Virus record (IMG/VR): IMGVR_UViG_3300035005_000003 | Coordinates: 1-42,508 of that record | Strand: one strand, 5' to 3' | Source of the DNA: a virus | Length of the DNA: 42,508 nt | Shown: positions 22,877-30,933 of the stretch, one piece after another | Position numbering within the stretch: the first letter of the stretch is position 1 | How the letters are laid out: each line of letters starts with the position of its first letter | Made by a program: the position numbers and the translations under genes | Notes under the pieces: generated by a model | Database searches by the model: none | What the model was told of the DNA's origin: nothing | The model's input: only the letters and a program-made list of their open reading frames with translations

Positions 22877-23947
22877 CTTCGCTCCTCGCTTCATTCCACT
22901 GTAATCGCCAATGTGGCGCTCTGCGCCGCCGTCGGCCTGCCCGAGGGCGCGCCCGACTGGGTGCATCTTCTGCCGGCCGGCGAGATCCGCACCTGCGATG
23001 GTCGGGGGCCTTACCGCGTGCCCGACGCCGCCCGCCTGGCAACAGTGAGCCTTGGCGCCGGCGAGCGGCTGCCGATCGACGAGAACCACGCAACCGATCT
23101 GGCTGCTCCGCAAGGCCGGCCTGCGCCGGCGCGCGGCTGGATCGTCGAATTGCAGGCCCGCGCCGACGGCGTCTGGGGCAGGGTGGAATGGACCGAGGAC
23201 GGCCGCCACCTGGTCACCAGCCGCGCCTATCGCGGCATTTCGCCGGCGATCCAGCACGCCGCCGACGGCACCGTCACCGCCATTCTGCGCGCCTCGCTGG
23301 TCAACCGGCCGAACCTGCGCGGGCTGACCACACTTCACCAGGAGACAGAGATGAACCCGCTGCTCGAAAAGCTGCTCGCGGCGCTCGGCCTGCCCGCCGC
23401 CACCACCGAAGAGGCGGCGCTGACCGCTGTCACCACGCTGCATGCCGAAAAGGCGAAGTCCTCGACGGCGATGCAGGCCGCGCTCGATCCGATCGCGGTG
23501 GCCCTCGGCTTGCAGGCCGGCATCGATGCTGGCGCCGTACTGACCGGTGTCCAGGCGCTGGCCACCGGCAACGGCGGCAAGGACAGCGAGCAAGCCCTTA
23601 CCGCGCTGCAGAGCGAGCTCGCCACCGTCACCAAAAGCCTGAATTCCCTGCAGGAGACGACAAAACGCGAGAAGGCCGAGGCCTATGTCGACGGCGCCAT
23701 CAAGGCCGGTCGCGTCGGCGTCAAGCCGCTGCGCGACCGCTACGTCGCCATGCACATGGCCGATCCTGCCGGTACGGCCGAACTGATCGCCGGCCTGCCG
23801 GTGCTTGGCGGCGGCGGCGAGATCGTGCCGCCGCCGGTTCCGGCCGGCGAGATCGCGCTGCAGGCGGAGCAGCGCCAGGCCGCGCGCCTGCTCGGTATCG
23901 CCGAGAAGGACTATCTCGCGACGCTGAAGGCCGAACGCCAAGTTTAG
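22874..23947 (+). CDS. Mu I-like head maturation protease with scaffold domain
   Basis: A 357-residue protein of the Mu I (gp32) family. The N-terminal half (about 1-150) is the serine-type protease domain that trims the head during maturation; 'LPIDENHATDLAAPQGRPAP' and 'SRAYRGISPAIQHAADGTV' are its conserved segments, with His66 and Ser136 as candidate catalytic residues. The C-terminal half from about 160 is a helical scaffold. An internal start at 23351 probably makes the scaffold alone. It is the first phage gene after the cargo insertion, so its normal link to the F gene is broken and it must be read through the insertion or have its own promoter. Confidence 0.9.
   Translation: MLRSSLHSTVIANVALCAAVGLPEGAPDWVHLLPAGEIRTCDGRGPYRVPDAARLATVSLGAGERLPIDENHATDLAAPQGRPAPARGWIVELQARADGVWGRVEWTEDGRHLVTSRAYRGISPAIQHAADGTVTAILRASLVNRPNLRGLTTLHQETEMNPLLEKLLAALGLPAATTEEAALTAVTTLHAEKAKSSTAMQAALDPIAVALGLQAGIDAGAVLTGVQALATGNGGKDSEQALTALQSELATVTKSLNSLQETTKREKAEAYVDGAIKAGRVGVKPLRDRYVAMHMADPAGTAELIAGLPVLGGGGEIVPPPVPAGEIALQAEQRQAARLLGIAEKDYLATLKAERQV
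23351..23947 (+). CDS. Nested scaffold protein (Mu Z-like) from internal start
   Basis: In frame within the protease gene, an ATG at codon 160 has AGGAG placed seven to eight bases upstream, a better ribosome site than many gene starts here. The product would be 198 residues: helical, beginning 'MNPLLEKLLAALGLPAAT', with a coiled-coil centre ('LQSELATVTKSLNSLQETTK'). Mu makes its Z scaffold in the same way from the end of gene I. That this protein is produced separately is inferred from the site and the Mu precedent. Confidence 0.7.
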   Translation: MNPLLEKLLAALGLPAATTEEAALTAVTTLHAEKAKSSTAMQAALDPIAVALGLQAGIDAGAVLTGVQALATGNGGKDSEQALTALQSELATVTKSLNSLQETTKREKAEAYVDGAIKAGRVGVKPLRDRYVAMHMADPAGTAELIAGLPVLGGGGEIVPPPVPAGEIALQAEQRQAARLLGIAEKDYLATLKAERQV

Positions 23948-23980
23948 CCATTTCTTTCATCCGCCACCGGAGACAAAACC

Positions 23981-24415
23981 ATGACCGCCCTGACCGCCGA
24001 CCGCAACACGCCGAGGATGATCGGCGACGACCGTTCCGGCCCGATGGCGGCCGGCGTCACCATTTTCGCCGGCGCCATCGTCATGCGCGCGGCCACCGGC
24101 CATCTCACCAAGGGCCAAACGGCGGCCGGCCTGATCGGCGTCGGCCGCGCCGAGGAGCAGAAGGTCAATGCGGGCGCGGCGGGTGCGGCCGACGTCAAAT
24201 ACCGGGCGGGCATCTATCGTTTCGCCAATTCGGCCGCCGCCGACCTCATCTCCGCCGCCGATATCGGCGGACCGGCCTATGCCGTCGACGACCAGACGGT
24301 GGCCAAGACCAGCGCCACCAACACGCGCTCCATCGCCGGCTTCGTCGACGGGGTCGACGAGCTCGGCGTCTGGGTGCGTTTCGACGAGGCGCTCGCCAGG
24401 GCCTATCTCACCTGA
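23981..24415 (+). CDS. Head decoration-like protein
   Basis: A 144-residue beta-rich protein between scaffold and major capsid, preceded by GGAG. Small Ala/Gly-rich residues dominate, with strands such as 'GVTIFAGAIVMRAATGHL' and 'KYRAGIYRFANSAAADLISA'. This is the usual look and position of capsid decoration/DUF2190-like proteins in transposable siphophages. They stabilise the expanded shell. The assignment rests on position and general pattern. Confidence 0.7.
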   Translation: MTALTADRNTPRMIGDDRSGPMAAGVTIFAGAIVMRAATGHLTKGQTAAGLIGVGRAEEQKVNAGAAGAADVKYRAGIYRFANSAAADLISAADIGGPAYAVDDQTVAKTSATNTRSIAGFVDGVDELGVWVRFDEALARAYLT

Positions 24416-24462
24416 TCGCTTCCCGGTTCGAAAAGGCTTTCGCTTCAACAGGATCAACGTCC

Positions 24463-25356
24463 ATGCTCATCAACGCCGCCAATCTCGACAGCCTGCGCGT
24501 CGGCTTCAAGACCTCGTTCCAGGCCGGCCTCGGCCAGGCCTCGACCCTGCATTCGCGCATCTCGACCGGCGTGCCTTCGTCGACCAAGACGCAGAAATAT
24601 GGCTGGCTCGGCAAGATCCCCAATGTCCGCGAATGGATCGGTCCACGCGCCGTGCAGAACCTGCAGCAGCATGACTATTCGATCACCGAAAAGCCGTGGG
24701 AACTCACTATCGGCGTCGACCGCGACGACATCGAGACCGACAATCTCGGCATCTACGCGCCGATGTTCACCGAAATGGGGCAGTCGACGGGCGCCAAATG
24801 GGATCAGCTCGTCTTCAGCCTGCTGAAATCCGGCTTTTCCGAGAAGTGCTACGACGGCCAGTATTATTTCGACACCGACCATCCGGTGCTCGACGAGGCC
24901 GGCCAGCCAGTCTCGGTCGCCAACACCGATGGCGGCGCCGGCACCGCCTGGTTCCTCATGGACGCCTCGCGCGCGCTGAAGCCGGTCATCCTGCAGAAGC
25001 GCCGCGATTTCGACTTCCAGGCCAAGGACAAGCTCACCGACGACAATGTCTTCATGAACAAGGAATTTGTCTACGGCGCCGACGCCCGCGCCAATGTCGG
25101 CTTCGGCTTCTGGCAGTTCTGCTGGGGCTCGCGCCAGCCGCTCGACGCCGCCCGCTACGAGACCGCGCGTGTCGCCGTCTCGTCGATGAAGGGCGATTAC
25201 GGCCGCCCGCTCGGCCTTACGGCAAGCCTGATGGTGGTGCCGCCGGCGCTGGAAGGCGCGGCGCGCAAATTGCTCAACAACGACTATGGCGCCGGCGGCG
25301 AGACCAACCAGTGGAAAGGCACGGCCGAATTGCTGGTCGTGCCCTGGCTGGCCTGA
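24463..25356 (+). CDS. Major capsid protein (Mu T-like)
   Basis: A 297-residue major head subunit of the Mu gpT family. The N-terminus 'LINAANLDSLRVGFKTSFQA' and the motif 'WLGKIPNVREWIGPRAVQNL' are diagnostic, followed by 'YSITEKPWELTIGVDRDDIE' and the end 'WKGTAELLVVPWLA'. Mu gpT has 305 residues, so the length is normal. It forms the icosahedral shell on the scaffold encoded upstream. ATG 24463 matches the family start. Confidence 0.95.
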   Translation: MLINAANLDSLRVGFKTSFQAGLGQASTLHSRISTGVPSSTKTQKYGWLGKIPNVREWIGPRAVQNLQQHDYSITEKPWELTIGVDRDDIETDNLGIYAPMFTEMGQSTGAKWDQLVFSLLKSGFSEKCYDGQYYFDTDHPVLDEAGQPVSVANTDGGAGTAWFLMDASRALKPVILQKRRDFDFQAKDKLTDDNVFMNKEFVYGADARANVGFGFWQFCWGSRQPLDAARYETARVAVSSMKGDYGRPLGLTASLMVVPPALEGAARKLLNNDYGAGGETNQWKGTAELLVVPWLA

Positions 25357-25380
25357 CCGTTCCCGACCCGGAGACCGCTC

Positions 25381-25767
25381 ATGACCAGGAAATCGAAAGC
25401 CGCGGCCCAGCCGGCAGCGGAGACCCTTCAACCTATCCAGACATCCGCGCCGGCCCCGGAGCCTGCCGGCCCGGATGCCCCGCAGCCCGCCGTCGCTGCG
25501 GGGACCCCATTGCCCGACGATGCGCAACCAGGCGAGGAGGCGTTCCGTCTGCGCTTCCCGCGCCTGGCCGCGGCGCTTAAGGCTTGGCAGGCGGCGCACG
25601 ATGCCCCGCCATCCGGCCTGCGCGTCGTCTCGCGGATCGACGGCTTCCGCCGCGCCGGCATGGCGCACGGCATCGCGGCTATCGAACACGATCTGTCGGC
25701 CTTCCGTTTGCCGGAACAGCTCGAGGCACTGCTCGCCGAGCCGATGCTCACCGTCGAGTTCGTCTGA
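25381..25767 (+). CDS. FluMu N-domain-like phage protein (gp35 position)
   Basis: A 128-residue protein. Residues 1-50 are Ala/Pro-rich and disordered. The C-terminal part, 'GLRVVSRIDGFRRAGMAHGI' and then 'PEQLEALLAEPMLTVEFV', matches the short FluMu N-terminal-type domain often seen after the major capsid in Mu-like phages. A head-tail or head-closure role is likely by position. Overlaps the next gene by TGATG. Confidence 0.7.
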   Translation: MTRKSKAAAQPAAETLQPIQTSAPAPEPAGPDAPQPAVAAGTPLPDDAQPGEEAFRLRFPRLAAALKAWQAAHDAPPSGLRVVSRIDGFRRAGMAHGIAAIEHDLSAFRLPEQLEALLAEPMLTVEFV

Positions 25768-26198
25768 TGGCTACCTATTGCACGCTTGCCGAGCTGAAGG
25801 ACCGCTATTCGGAGCGGCTGTTGATCGAATTGTCCGATCGCGGCGAGGTGCCGGTGACGATTGTCGACGTCGCTCTGTTCAACCGGGCGATCGCCGACGC
25901 CGGCGCGCTGATCGACGGCCATCTCAAGCTGCGTTACGCGCTGCCGCTGGCAGAGGTGCCGCGCCTGGTCACCGATCTCGCCCTGCGCATCTCGATCTAT
26001 TACGCGCATGGCCGCGTCGCCGCCGAGAAGATCAAGGCCGATCACGATGCCGCGTTGAAGACGCTGCGCGACATCGCTTCGGGGCTGATCCGCCTCGACG
26101 TCGCCGGCGTCGAGCCGCCGGCCTCGGCTGCGGCCGAAGTCGTCACCAACGAGCCGGAGCGGCCGCTCTCGGCCGCGACGCTGAAGGGCTACATCTGA
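25767..26198 (+). CDS. Head-tail connector, DUF1320 (Mu gp36-like)
   Basis: A 143-residue DUF1320 protein. The family start 'YCTLAELKDRYSERLLIELS' and the helix 'IDGHLKLRYALPLAEVPRLV' are clear. These proteins form the adaptor ring under the portal. Coupled to the gene before (TGATG), and its stop overlaps the unusual start of the next gene. Confidence 0.9.
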   Translation: MATYCTLAELKDRYSERLLIELSDRGEVPVTIVDVALFNRAIADAGALIDGHLKLRYALPLAEVPRLVTDLALRISIYYAHGRVAAEKIKADHDAALKTLRDIASGLIRLDVAGVEPPASAAAEVVTNEPERPLSAATLKGYI

Positions 26199-26716
26199 GC
26201 GAGGCAGCGCGGGGCGCGCGGCTTGCCTTCGACGGCTACGAGGTCGTGCTTTCCGACCTGAAACAGGCCGCCGGCCGGGCCGAGCGGCCGCGCGAATTGT
26301 GGGACGAGGTCGGCGCCGCGCTCGTCGTCTCGACCCAGCAGCGTTTCGAGGACGAAGAGGACCCGCAAGGCAGTCCCTGGCCGCAATCGCTGCGCGCCCG
26401 TTTCTTCGGCGGCCGCACCCTGACCGATACCGCCAACCTGGTGCAGTCGATCACCCATGAGGCGAGCGACGACGGCGTCGCCGTCGGCACCAATGTGCTT
26501 TATGCCGCCATCCACCAGACCGGCGGCCGCATCGAGGCGAAGAAGGCTCGCGCGCTGCGTTTCCGGCTGCCGGGCGGTAACGGCTTCGTCACGGTCAAGG
26601 CGGTGACCATGCCGCAACGCGCCTTCCTCGGTCTAGATGAGGCCGCCGGCAAGGAAATCGCTGCGATCGCCGGCGCCTATCTCGGCGCGGAGGAGGGCGG
26701 CAATGCTGGTCGCTGA
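26195..26716 (+). CDS. Virion morphogenesis protein (Mu G/gp31-like), probable CTG start
   Basis: A tail-completion/head-joining protein of about 173 residues, identified by 'QQRFEDEEDPQGSPWPQSLR' then 'GRTLTDTANLVQSITHEASD' and 'VGTNVLYAAIHQTGGRI'. The reading frame has no ATG, GTG or TTG in the right place. CTG at 26195 overlaps the preceding TGA as CTGA, copying the ATGA pattern of the operon, with AAGGG six bases upstream. The only other in-frame choice near the N-terminus, GTG at 26246, would remove the first conserved strand. A point change of ATG or GTG to CTG, lowering expression, is possible. Confidence 0.82.
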   Translation: MSEAARGARLAFDGYEVVLSDLKQAAGRAERPRELWDEVGAALVVSTQQRFEDEEDPQGSPWPQSLRARFFGGRTLTDTANLVQSITHEASDDGVAVGTNVLYAAIHQTGGRIEAKKARALRFRLPGGNGFVTVKAVTMPQRAFLGLDEAAGKEIAAIAGAYLGAEEGGNAGR

Positions 26717-27143
26717 GCTCGTCGCCCGCATCGACAGCCGCGTGCCCGAGCTCGCCCGCCGGGTCGAGGGCGCCGCCGAACTGTCGGAACTGGTGCGCAA
26801 GGGCGGCCTGCCGCAGGCGCCACGGCATGCCTTTGTCCTGCCGCTCGGCCTAGTCGCTCGCAACCAGGGCGATGCGGCGGCCGGCGCCTTCACGCAACTG
26901 GTCGATGAAGTGTTCGCCGTCATGTTGGTGATCCACGCCGCCGGCGATATCGCCGGCGCCCGTTCGCTCGCCACCGTCGACCAATTGGTCTGGAAGCTGA
27001 TCGCGGCACTCGCCGGCTGGGGACCGGAAGAGGTGGTGGGCGTTTTTTCGCTGCGGCGCGGCCAGCTGCTGTCGGCTGAAGCCGGCACCGTCATCTACCA
27101 GCTCGATTTCGCTATCCAGAACCAGTTGAGGGTGCTGCCATGA
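26703..27143 (+). CDS. Tail terminator-like protein (gp37 position)
   Basis: A 146-residue alpha/beta protein. 'HAFVLPLGLVARNQGDAAAG' and 'FTQLVDEVFAVMLVIHAAGD' are typical of phage tail terminator/DUF1834-like proteins that cap the tail tube before head joining. Overlaps the gpG gene by 14 bases and the next gene by ATGA. Confidence 0.8.
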   Translation: MLVAELVARIDSRVPELARRVEGAAELSELVRKGGLPQAPRHAFVLPLGLVARNQGDAAAGAFTQLVDEVFAVMLVIHAAGDIAGARSLATVDQLVWKLIAALAGWGPEEVVGVFSLRRGQLLSAEAGTVIYQLDFAIQNQLRVLP

Positions 27144-27289
27144 GCAAAAAACCGGTCGTGGAAGACAAGGCTTTGCCACCTCCATTGCCGTCGTCCGGCG
27201 GCAGTTTCGCACGCCAGCCGGACGGTTCGCTGAAACGCGTCGAATTCACGGCCGAGCCGCCAGCCGGGGCGCCGTCGAAGGAGGCTTGA
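27140..27289 (+). CDS. Small Pro-rich phage protein
   Basis: A 49-residue ORF coupled by ATGA to the tail terminator gene. It is Pro/Lys-rich and probably unstructured ('VVEDKALPPPLPSSGGSFAR'). Its position matches short ORFs just before the tail tube gene in related phages. No function can be given; tight spacing on both sides is the main support. Confidence 0.6.
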   Translation: MSKKPVVEDKALPPPLPSSGGSFARQPDGSLKRVEFTAEPPAGAPSKEA

Positions 27290-27290
27290 A

Positions 27291-28223
27291 ATGCCGATCA
27301 AATGGAAATCGAAGATCCTGCTGTGCAAGCGCGAGACGGTCTATGGCGTCGACGCGGCGCCCACCGGTACGGTCGACGGCATCCTGGCCACCAGTGTCGT
27401 GCTGTCGCCAATGGAAGGGCAGGATGTCAGCCGAGAGCATGAATTGCCCTGGCTCGGCGCGCAGGCCACGGTGCCGACGCAGCTGGCGATGCGGCTGCAA
27501 TACCGCGTCGAGATGGTGCCGTCCGGCACCGCCGGTGTCCCGCCGGCCTGGGGAACCTCGCTCAGGGCCTGCGCGGTCGGCCAGACGATCACGGCCGCCA
27601 CATCCGTTGTCTACAATCCAATCAGCGACGGCCATGAAAGCGTCACCCATCATTTCTGGATCGGTCCGACCCGTTTCGTGCTGAAGGGCAGCCGTGGCAG
27701 CGCCGTGATGCGGATCGACGCACAGGGCATTCCTTATCTCGAATTCGATTTCCGTGGCCTGTTTTCCCTGCCCAGCGATCCCGGCGTCCGGCCGACCGTC
27801 GATCTGACCGCCTTCCTGGCGCCCGACATCGCCACCAGCCTCAACACGCCTGTTTTCACGCTCGGCGCCGTGCCGCTAGTCTTGCGCAATTTCTCGCTCG
27901 ACCTCGGCAATGACGTGCAGGGCCGTTTCCTGATCGGCGCCGAGAGCATCCTTGTCGTCGACCGCACTGATGCGATCTCGTGCCAGGTCGAGGCGGTGCC
28001 GCTTTCGACATTCGACCCCTTCGCCGCCGCCGCCGGCCAGCTGCGGACAGCGCTTTCCCTGCAGCATGGCCGCAGCGCGGGCCGCAAAGCGACGCTGGCG
28101 GTCGCCGGCGCGCAATTGCAGCGGCCGAGCTTCGCCAACCAGCAGAACATCCTGGAATGGGTGCTGCCGATGGTGCCGCTGCCGACCGCCGGCAACGACC
28201 AATGGACGCTGACGCTGACCTGA
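27291..28223 (+). CDS. Tail tube (major tail) protein
   Basis: A 310-residue beta-rich protein with the start 'KSKILLCKRETVYGVDAAPT' seen in long-tailed-phage tube proteins of the B3-like type. No contractile sheath gene precedes it, so the tail is predicted to be non-contractile, unlike Mu. The chaperone pair and tape measure follow in the usual order. Confidence 0.88.
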   Translation: MPIKWKSKILLCKRETVYGVDAAPTGTVDGILATSVVLSPMEGQDVSREHELPWLGAQATVPTQLAMRLQYRVEMVPSGTAGVPPAWGTSLRACAVGQTITAATSVVYNPISDGHESVTHHFWIGPTRFVLKGSRGSAVMRIDAQGIPYLEFDFRGLFSLPSDPGVRPTVDLTAFLAPDIATSLNTPVFTLGAVPLVLRNFSLDLGNDVQGRFLIGAESILVVDRTDAISCQVEAVPLSTFDPFAAAAGQLRTALSLQHGRSAGRKATLAVAGAQLQRPSFANQQNILEWVLPMVPLPTAGNDQWTLTLT

Positions 28224-28235
28224 CGGGAGGATTTG

Positions 28236-28562
28236 ATGTTTCGCCTCGATGCCAATCCGAGTTTCTGGACGACGGTTGCGGTGCGCTCGCCGGATGGCGA
28301 GACCGAGCTCGGTTCCTTCCGCGCCGAGTTCCGGGCGCTGACCATCTCCGAGCTGGAGCGTTTCGACATGACCACCGGCGCGGGCGCGCGGGCACTGCTG
28401 CAGGCAGCCCTTGCCGCCATCGACGAGGTCGAGGACGACGACGGTTCGCCGCTGGCGCTGACGCCGCAAAGCTTCGCGCGCCTCGCCGACAACAACCATG
28501 TTCGCCAGGCGCTGCTGACCGCCTTTCTCGGCGCCATCGGTGGAGCACGCCGGGGAAACTGA
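28236..28562 (+). CDS. Tail assembly chaperone, short form
   Basis: A 108-residue protein, ATG 28236 with GGGAGG upstream (a TTG at 28233 is also in frame). It ends at a TGA directly after the heptamer GGGAAAC. In lambda-like systems the short G form and the longer GT form, made by a -1 shift, chaperone the tape measure protein; position just before the tape measure gene is the same here. The C-terminus 'VRQALLTAFLGAIGGARRG' is helical. Confidence 0.85.
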   Translation: MFRLDANPSFWTTVAVRSPDGETELGSFRAEFRALTISELERFDMTTGAGARALLQAALAAIDEVEDDDGSPLALTPQSFARLADNNHVRQALLTAFLGAIGGARRGN

Positions 28563-28972
28563 ATGCGGCCGCGCGGGCCTGGGCGGCCGGCGGCCTCGTC
28601 GAGAAAAGCGCCCGCACCGATCTGGAGGATGTTTCCCATGCCGCGCTCGATGACGCGCGCGCCTTCGCCGTGCCGCAAAACCAGCTGCTTGCCCTGGCCG
28701 AACGGCTGGCCGGGCATCGGCCTGGCGGTTTTGCCGGCGTGTGGCCGGACAATGAAGCGGCGGTCGAAGCCTTCCTTGCCGCCGCCAGCCAATGGCGCAC
28801 GACGCTTGGCCTGGAGGACGGGAGGCTGCGCGCCGTCTTCATTGGCCTCGACTATGCCGGTGCCGCCGTCGCTTTCGGCGCAGCCGGCATCCACCTCGAC
28901 CGAAAGCTGCTGGCCGATCTGCAGACCCTCGAAGCCGCGGCGCGCGATGCGCTCAACGGGGCGCTGAGATGA
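28236..28972 (+). CDS. Tail assembly chaperone, frameshifted long form
   Basis: The same start as the short form, but after slipping back one base at 28553-28559 translation continues in the -1 frame from CTG 28559 for another 137 residues, for about 245 in all. The downstream frame has no start of its own near its beginning but a clear coding pattern: 'KLNAAARAWAAGGLVEKSAR' through 'HRPGGFAGVWPDNEAAVEAF'. It ends overlapping the tape measure start (ATGA). The shift efficiency is unknown; the long form should bind the tape measure and the tube protein. Confidence 0.8.
28553..28559 (+). promoter_or_regulatory. Slippery heptamer GGGAAAC for -1 frameshift
   Basis: G GGA AAC in the zero frame is a canonical X XXY YYZ slip site; the tRNAs re-pair on GGG AAA. 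It is followed at once by the zero-frame stop TGA, which often boosts shifting. Confidence 0.8.
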
Positions 28973-30933
28973 CGCTGAGGCTGGCGCTCGTCATCGACGG
29001 CGATGCCAAGGGCGCCCGCCAGGCGCTCGACGAGACGGCGCGCGGCGTCGAGGATCTCGGCAAGAAGGCGGTGAAGACGTCCGGCGACCTCGACAAGGTG
29101 ACGGCGCGCGACACCAAAAAGCCGATCGAATGGGCACCGGTCAACGAAGAGCTGGACAAGCTCTCCAGGAAGGCGCCGCCGGCGGCCGATGCGCTGGGCA
29201 AGGTTGGCGCCGGGCTCGGCGATACCGGGCGCGCGGCACCGGGCGCCGCAACCGGCCTCGGCGATGTCGGCAAGGCGGCCGGCGGCGCCGCCGACCATCT
29301 CGGCCGCTTCCGGGGCGCAACGGTCGGGCTGCTTGCCGGTCTCGCCGGCGGCGTTGTGGGTGCGGCCGTCGCCGCCGGCCTCGGCATCGCCACCGAGGCC
29401 TTCGTCTCCTATGCCCGCGAGGTGTTCGACAACACGCCGCGCATCAACCGCGATCTCAAGGAACACACCGAACTCATCCGTCGCATCAAGGGCGCCTATG
29501 ACGAGGCGAGGGGCGGGGCCTCCTCCTACGGCCTCGAGAGCAGCTCGCTTTTGCGCTTCCAGGCGCAGCAGGACATCGGCCGCCTCGAAAAGGACGTCGA
29601 ACTGGCGATCGGCGACTTCAACGGCCGCGACCTGTTCGGTCCGCTTGCGCTGCAGAACGGGCTCGAACGTTTCCTCGAGGATTTCGGCGCGGTTGGCGAG
29701 GCGGTGCTGAAGCTGCGCCGGCAGCTGGCCGACGGCAAGGCCGACCTCATCGCCTTCCGCAACGAGATCGGCAAGGCGGCCGAGGAACTGCCGGTCGGCT
29801 CGCCCTTGCGCCAGACCGCAGAGCGGCTGATCGCCGACACCGAGCAGGCGGCCAAATTGCAGGCCGAGCTCGCCCGCGCCAAGGATCTGTTGAAGGGGCT
29901 GACCGGCGATGCCGAGGCGGCCGCGACAGCGCTGGGCGGCTCGGCCGAGAAATATCGCGACATCGGGGGCAGTGCCGCCGCGGCCAACGCGCCGATTGCG
30001 GGCGTTTCGGGCGAGATCGCCGCCTCCGGCGATGCCGCCGGCGCGGCCAACGCGCAGCTTGCCGAATATGAGCGGCTGCTGCGTTCGATTTCCGGTCTTT
30101 CGGTGCAACCGGCACTGCCGGCGGGTCCGGGCGGATTGCCGGCGGGCGGTTTCGCCGCCGGCGGCTATACCGGCCATCTGCCGGCCGACCGCGTCGCCGG
30201 CTTCGTGCATGGCCGGGAATTCGTCTTTGACGCTGCCTCGACCGCCCGCATCGGCGTCGCCAATCTGGAAGCGATGCGCGCCGGCATCTCCGGTTACGCC
30301 TCCGGCGGTTTTGTCGGTAATAGTGCGGCCTATGCCCGGCGCGGCGGAGCGGGCGGCAGTGCGGCGGAACTCGCCGAGGAGTTCGGCGCGCTGCAAGGTA
30401 TCATGCATCAGTTCGGCATGACGGTCTGGCGGGCCGGCAGCGCCGGCGAGGCGCTTGGCGGCGTCATCCAGATGGTCTCGCAGCGTTTCCTCGATTTCTC
30501 GCTGCGCGCGCTCGACCAGGCCCTGTTCGGCGGTCGGGGCGGCGGGCTCGGCATGCTCGGCGACCTGTTTGGCCTCAACGCGCTCAACATGTTCCCGGCC
30601 GCTCCGGGCGCTCTTGGTGTCGGTCTCTACCATGGCGGCGGCTCCGTCGGTGCCGCGCCCGGACCCACGCGCCGGGTGCCGCCGTCGCTGTTCATCGGCG
30701 CGCCGCGCCTGCATGGCGGCGGCTGGCTGAAACCTGGCGAGCGGCCGGTGATCGCCATGGATGGCGAGGAGATCGGCTGGCCGGAAGACCTGCAGCGCAA
30801 ATATGGCGGCGGCCGGACGGTGGTCAACAACTGGCATGTCGAGACGCCGAACCCGAAGGCCTTCGCCGAAAGCCGAGCTCTCGCCGCCCGCGCCGCCGGC
30901 CGGCTGGCGGCGCGCAGCGGCAGGTATTCGTGA
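28969..30933 (+). CDS. Tape measure protein
   Basis: A 654-residue protein that sets tail length and is ejected with the DNA. It is helical and Ala/Gly-rich: N-terminal 'LRLALVIDGDAKGARQALDE', hydrophobic membrane-like segments at about 115-145 ('LLAGLAGGVVGAAVAAGLGI'), and repeated '(A/G)GGYTGHLPADRVAGFVHG'-type Gly turns at about 390-450 that tape measures commonly show. A short tape fits a short siphovirus tail. The start overlaps the chaperone stop. Confidence 0.92.
   Translation: MTLRLALVIDGDAKGARQALDETARGVEDLGKKAVKTSGDLDKVTARDTKKPIEWAPVNEELDKLSRKAPPAADALGKVGAGLGDTGRAAPGAATGLGDVGKAAGGAADHLGRFRGATVGLLAGLAGGVVGAAVAAGLGIATEAFVSYAREVFDNTPRINRDLKEHTELIRRIKGAYDEARGGASSYGLESSSLLRFQAQQDIGRLEKDVELAIGDFNGRDLFGPLALQNGLERFLEDFGAVGEAVLKLRRQLADGKADLIAFRNEIGKAAEELPVGSPLRQTAERLIADTEQAAKLQAELARAKDLLKGLTGDAEAAATALGGSAEKYRDIGGSAAAANAPIAGVSGEIAASGDAAGAANAQLAEYERLLRSISGLSVQPALPAGPGGLPAGGFAAGGYTGHLPADRVAGFVHGREFVFDAASTARIGVANLEAMRAGISGYASGGFVGNSAAYARRGGAGGSAAELAEEFGALQGIMHQFGMTVWRAGSAGEALGGVIQMVSQRFLDFSLRALDQALFGGRGGGLGMLGDLFGLNALNMFPAAPGALGVGLYHGGGSVGAAPGPTRRVPPSLFIGAPRLHGGGWLKPGERPVIAMDGEEIGWPEDLQRKYGGGRTVVNNWHVETPNPKAFAESRALAARAAGRLAARSGRYS

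Noticed and set aside
22694-23941. Minus-strand frame of 415 codons
   Set aside because: Shadow of the protease/scaffold gene; it would also need to overlap the promoter of the NACHT gene.
22813-24462. Plus-strand extension upstream of the major capsid in the same frame
   Set aside because: Arg/Pro-rich out-of-frame reading of the protease and decoration genes; the capsid family starts at 24463.
28852-30837. Minus-strand frame of 661 codons
   Set aside because: Shadow of the tape measure gene; composition is an artefact of high GC third positions.
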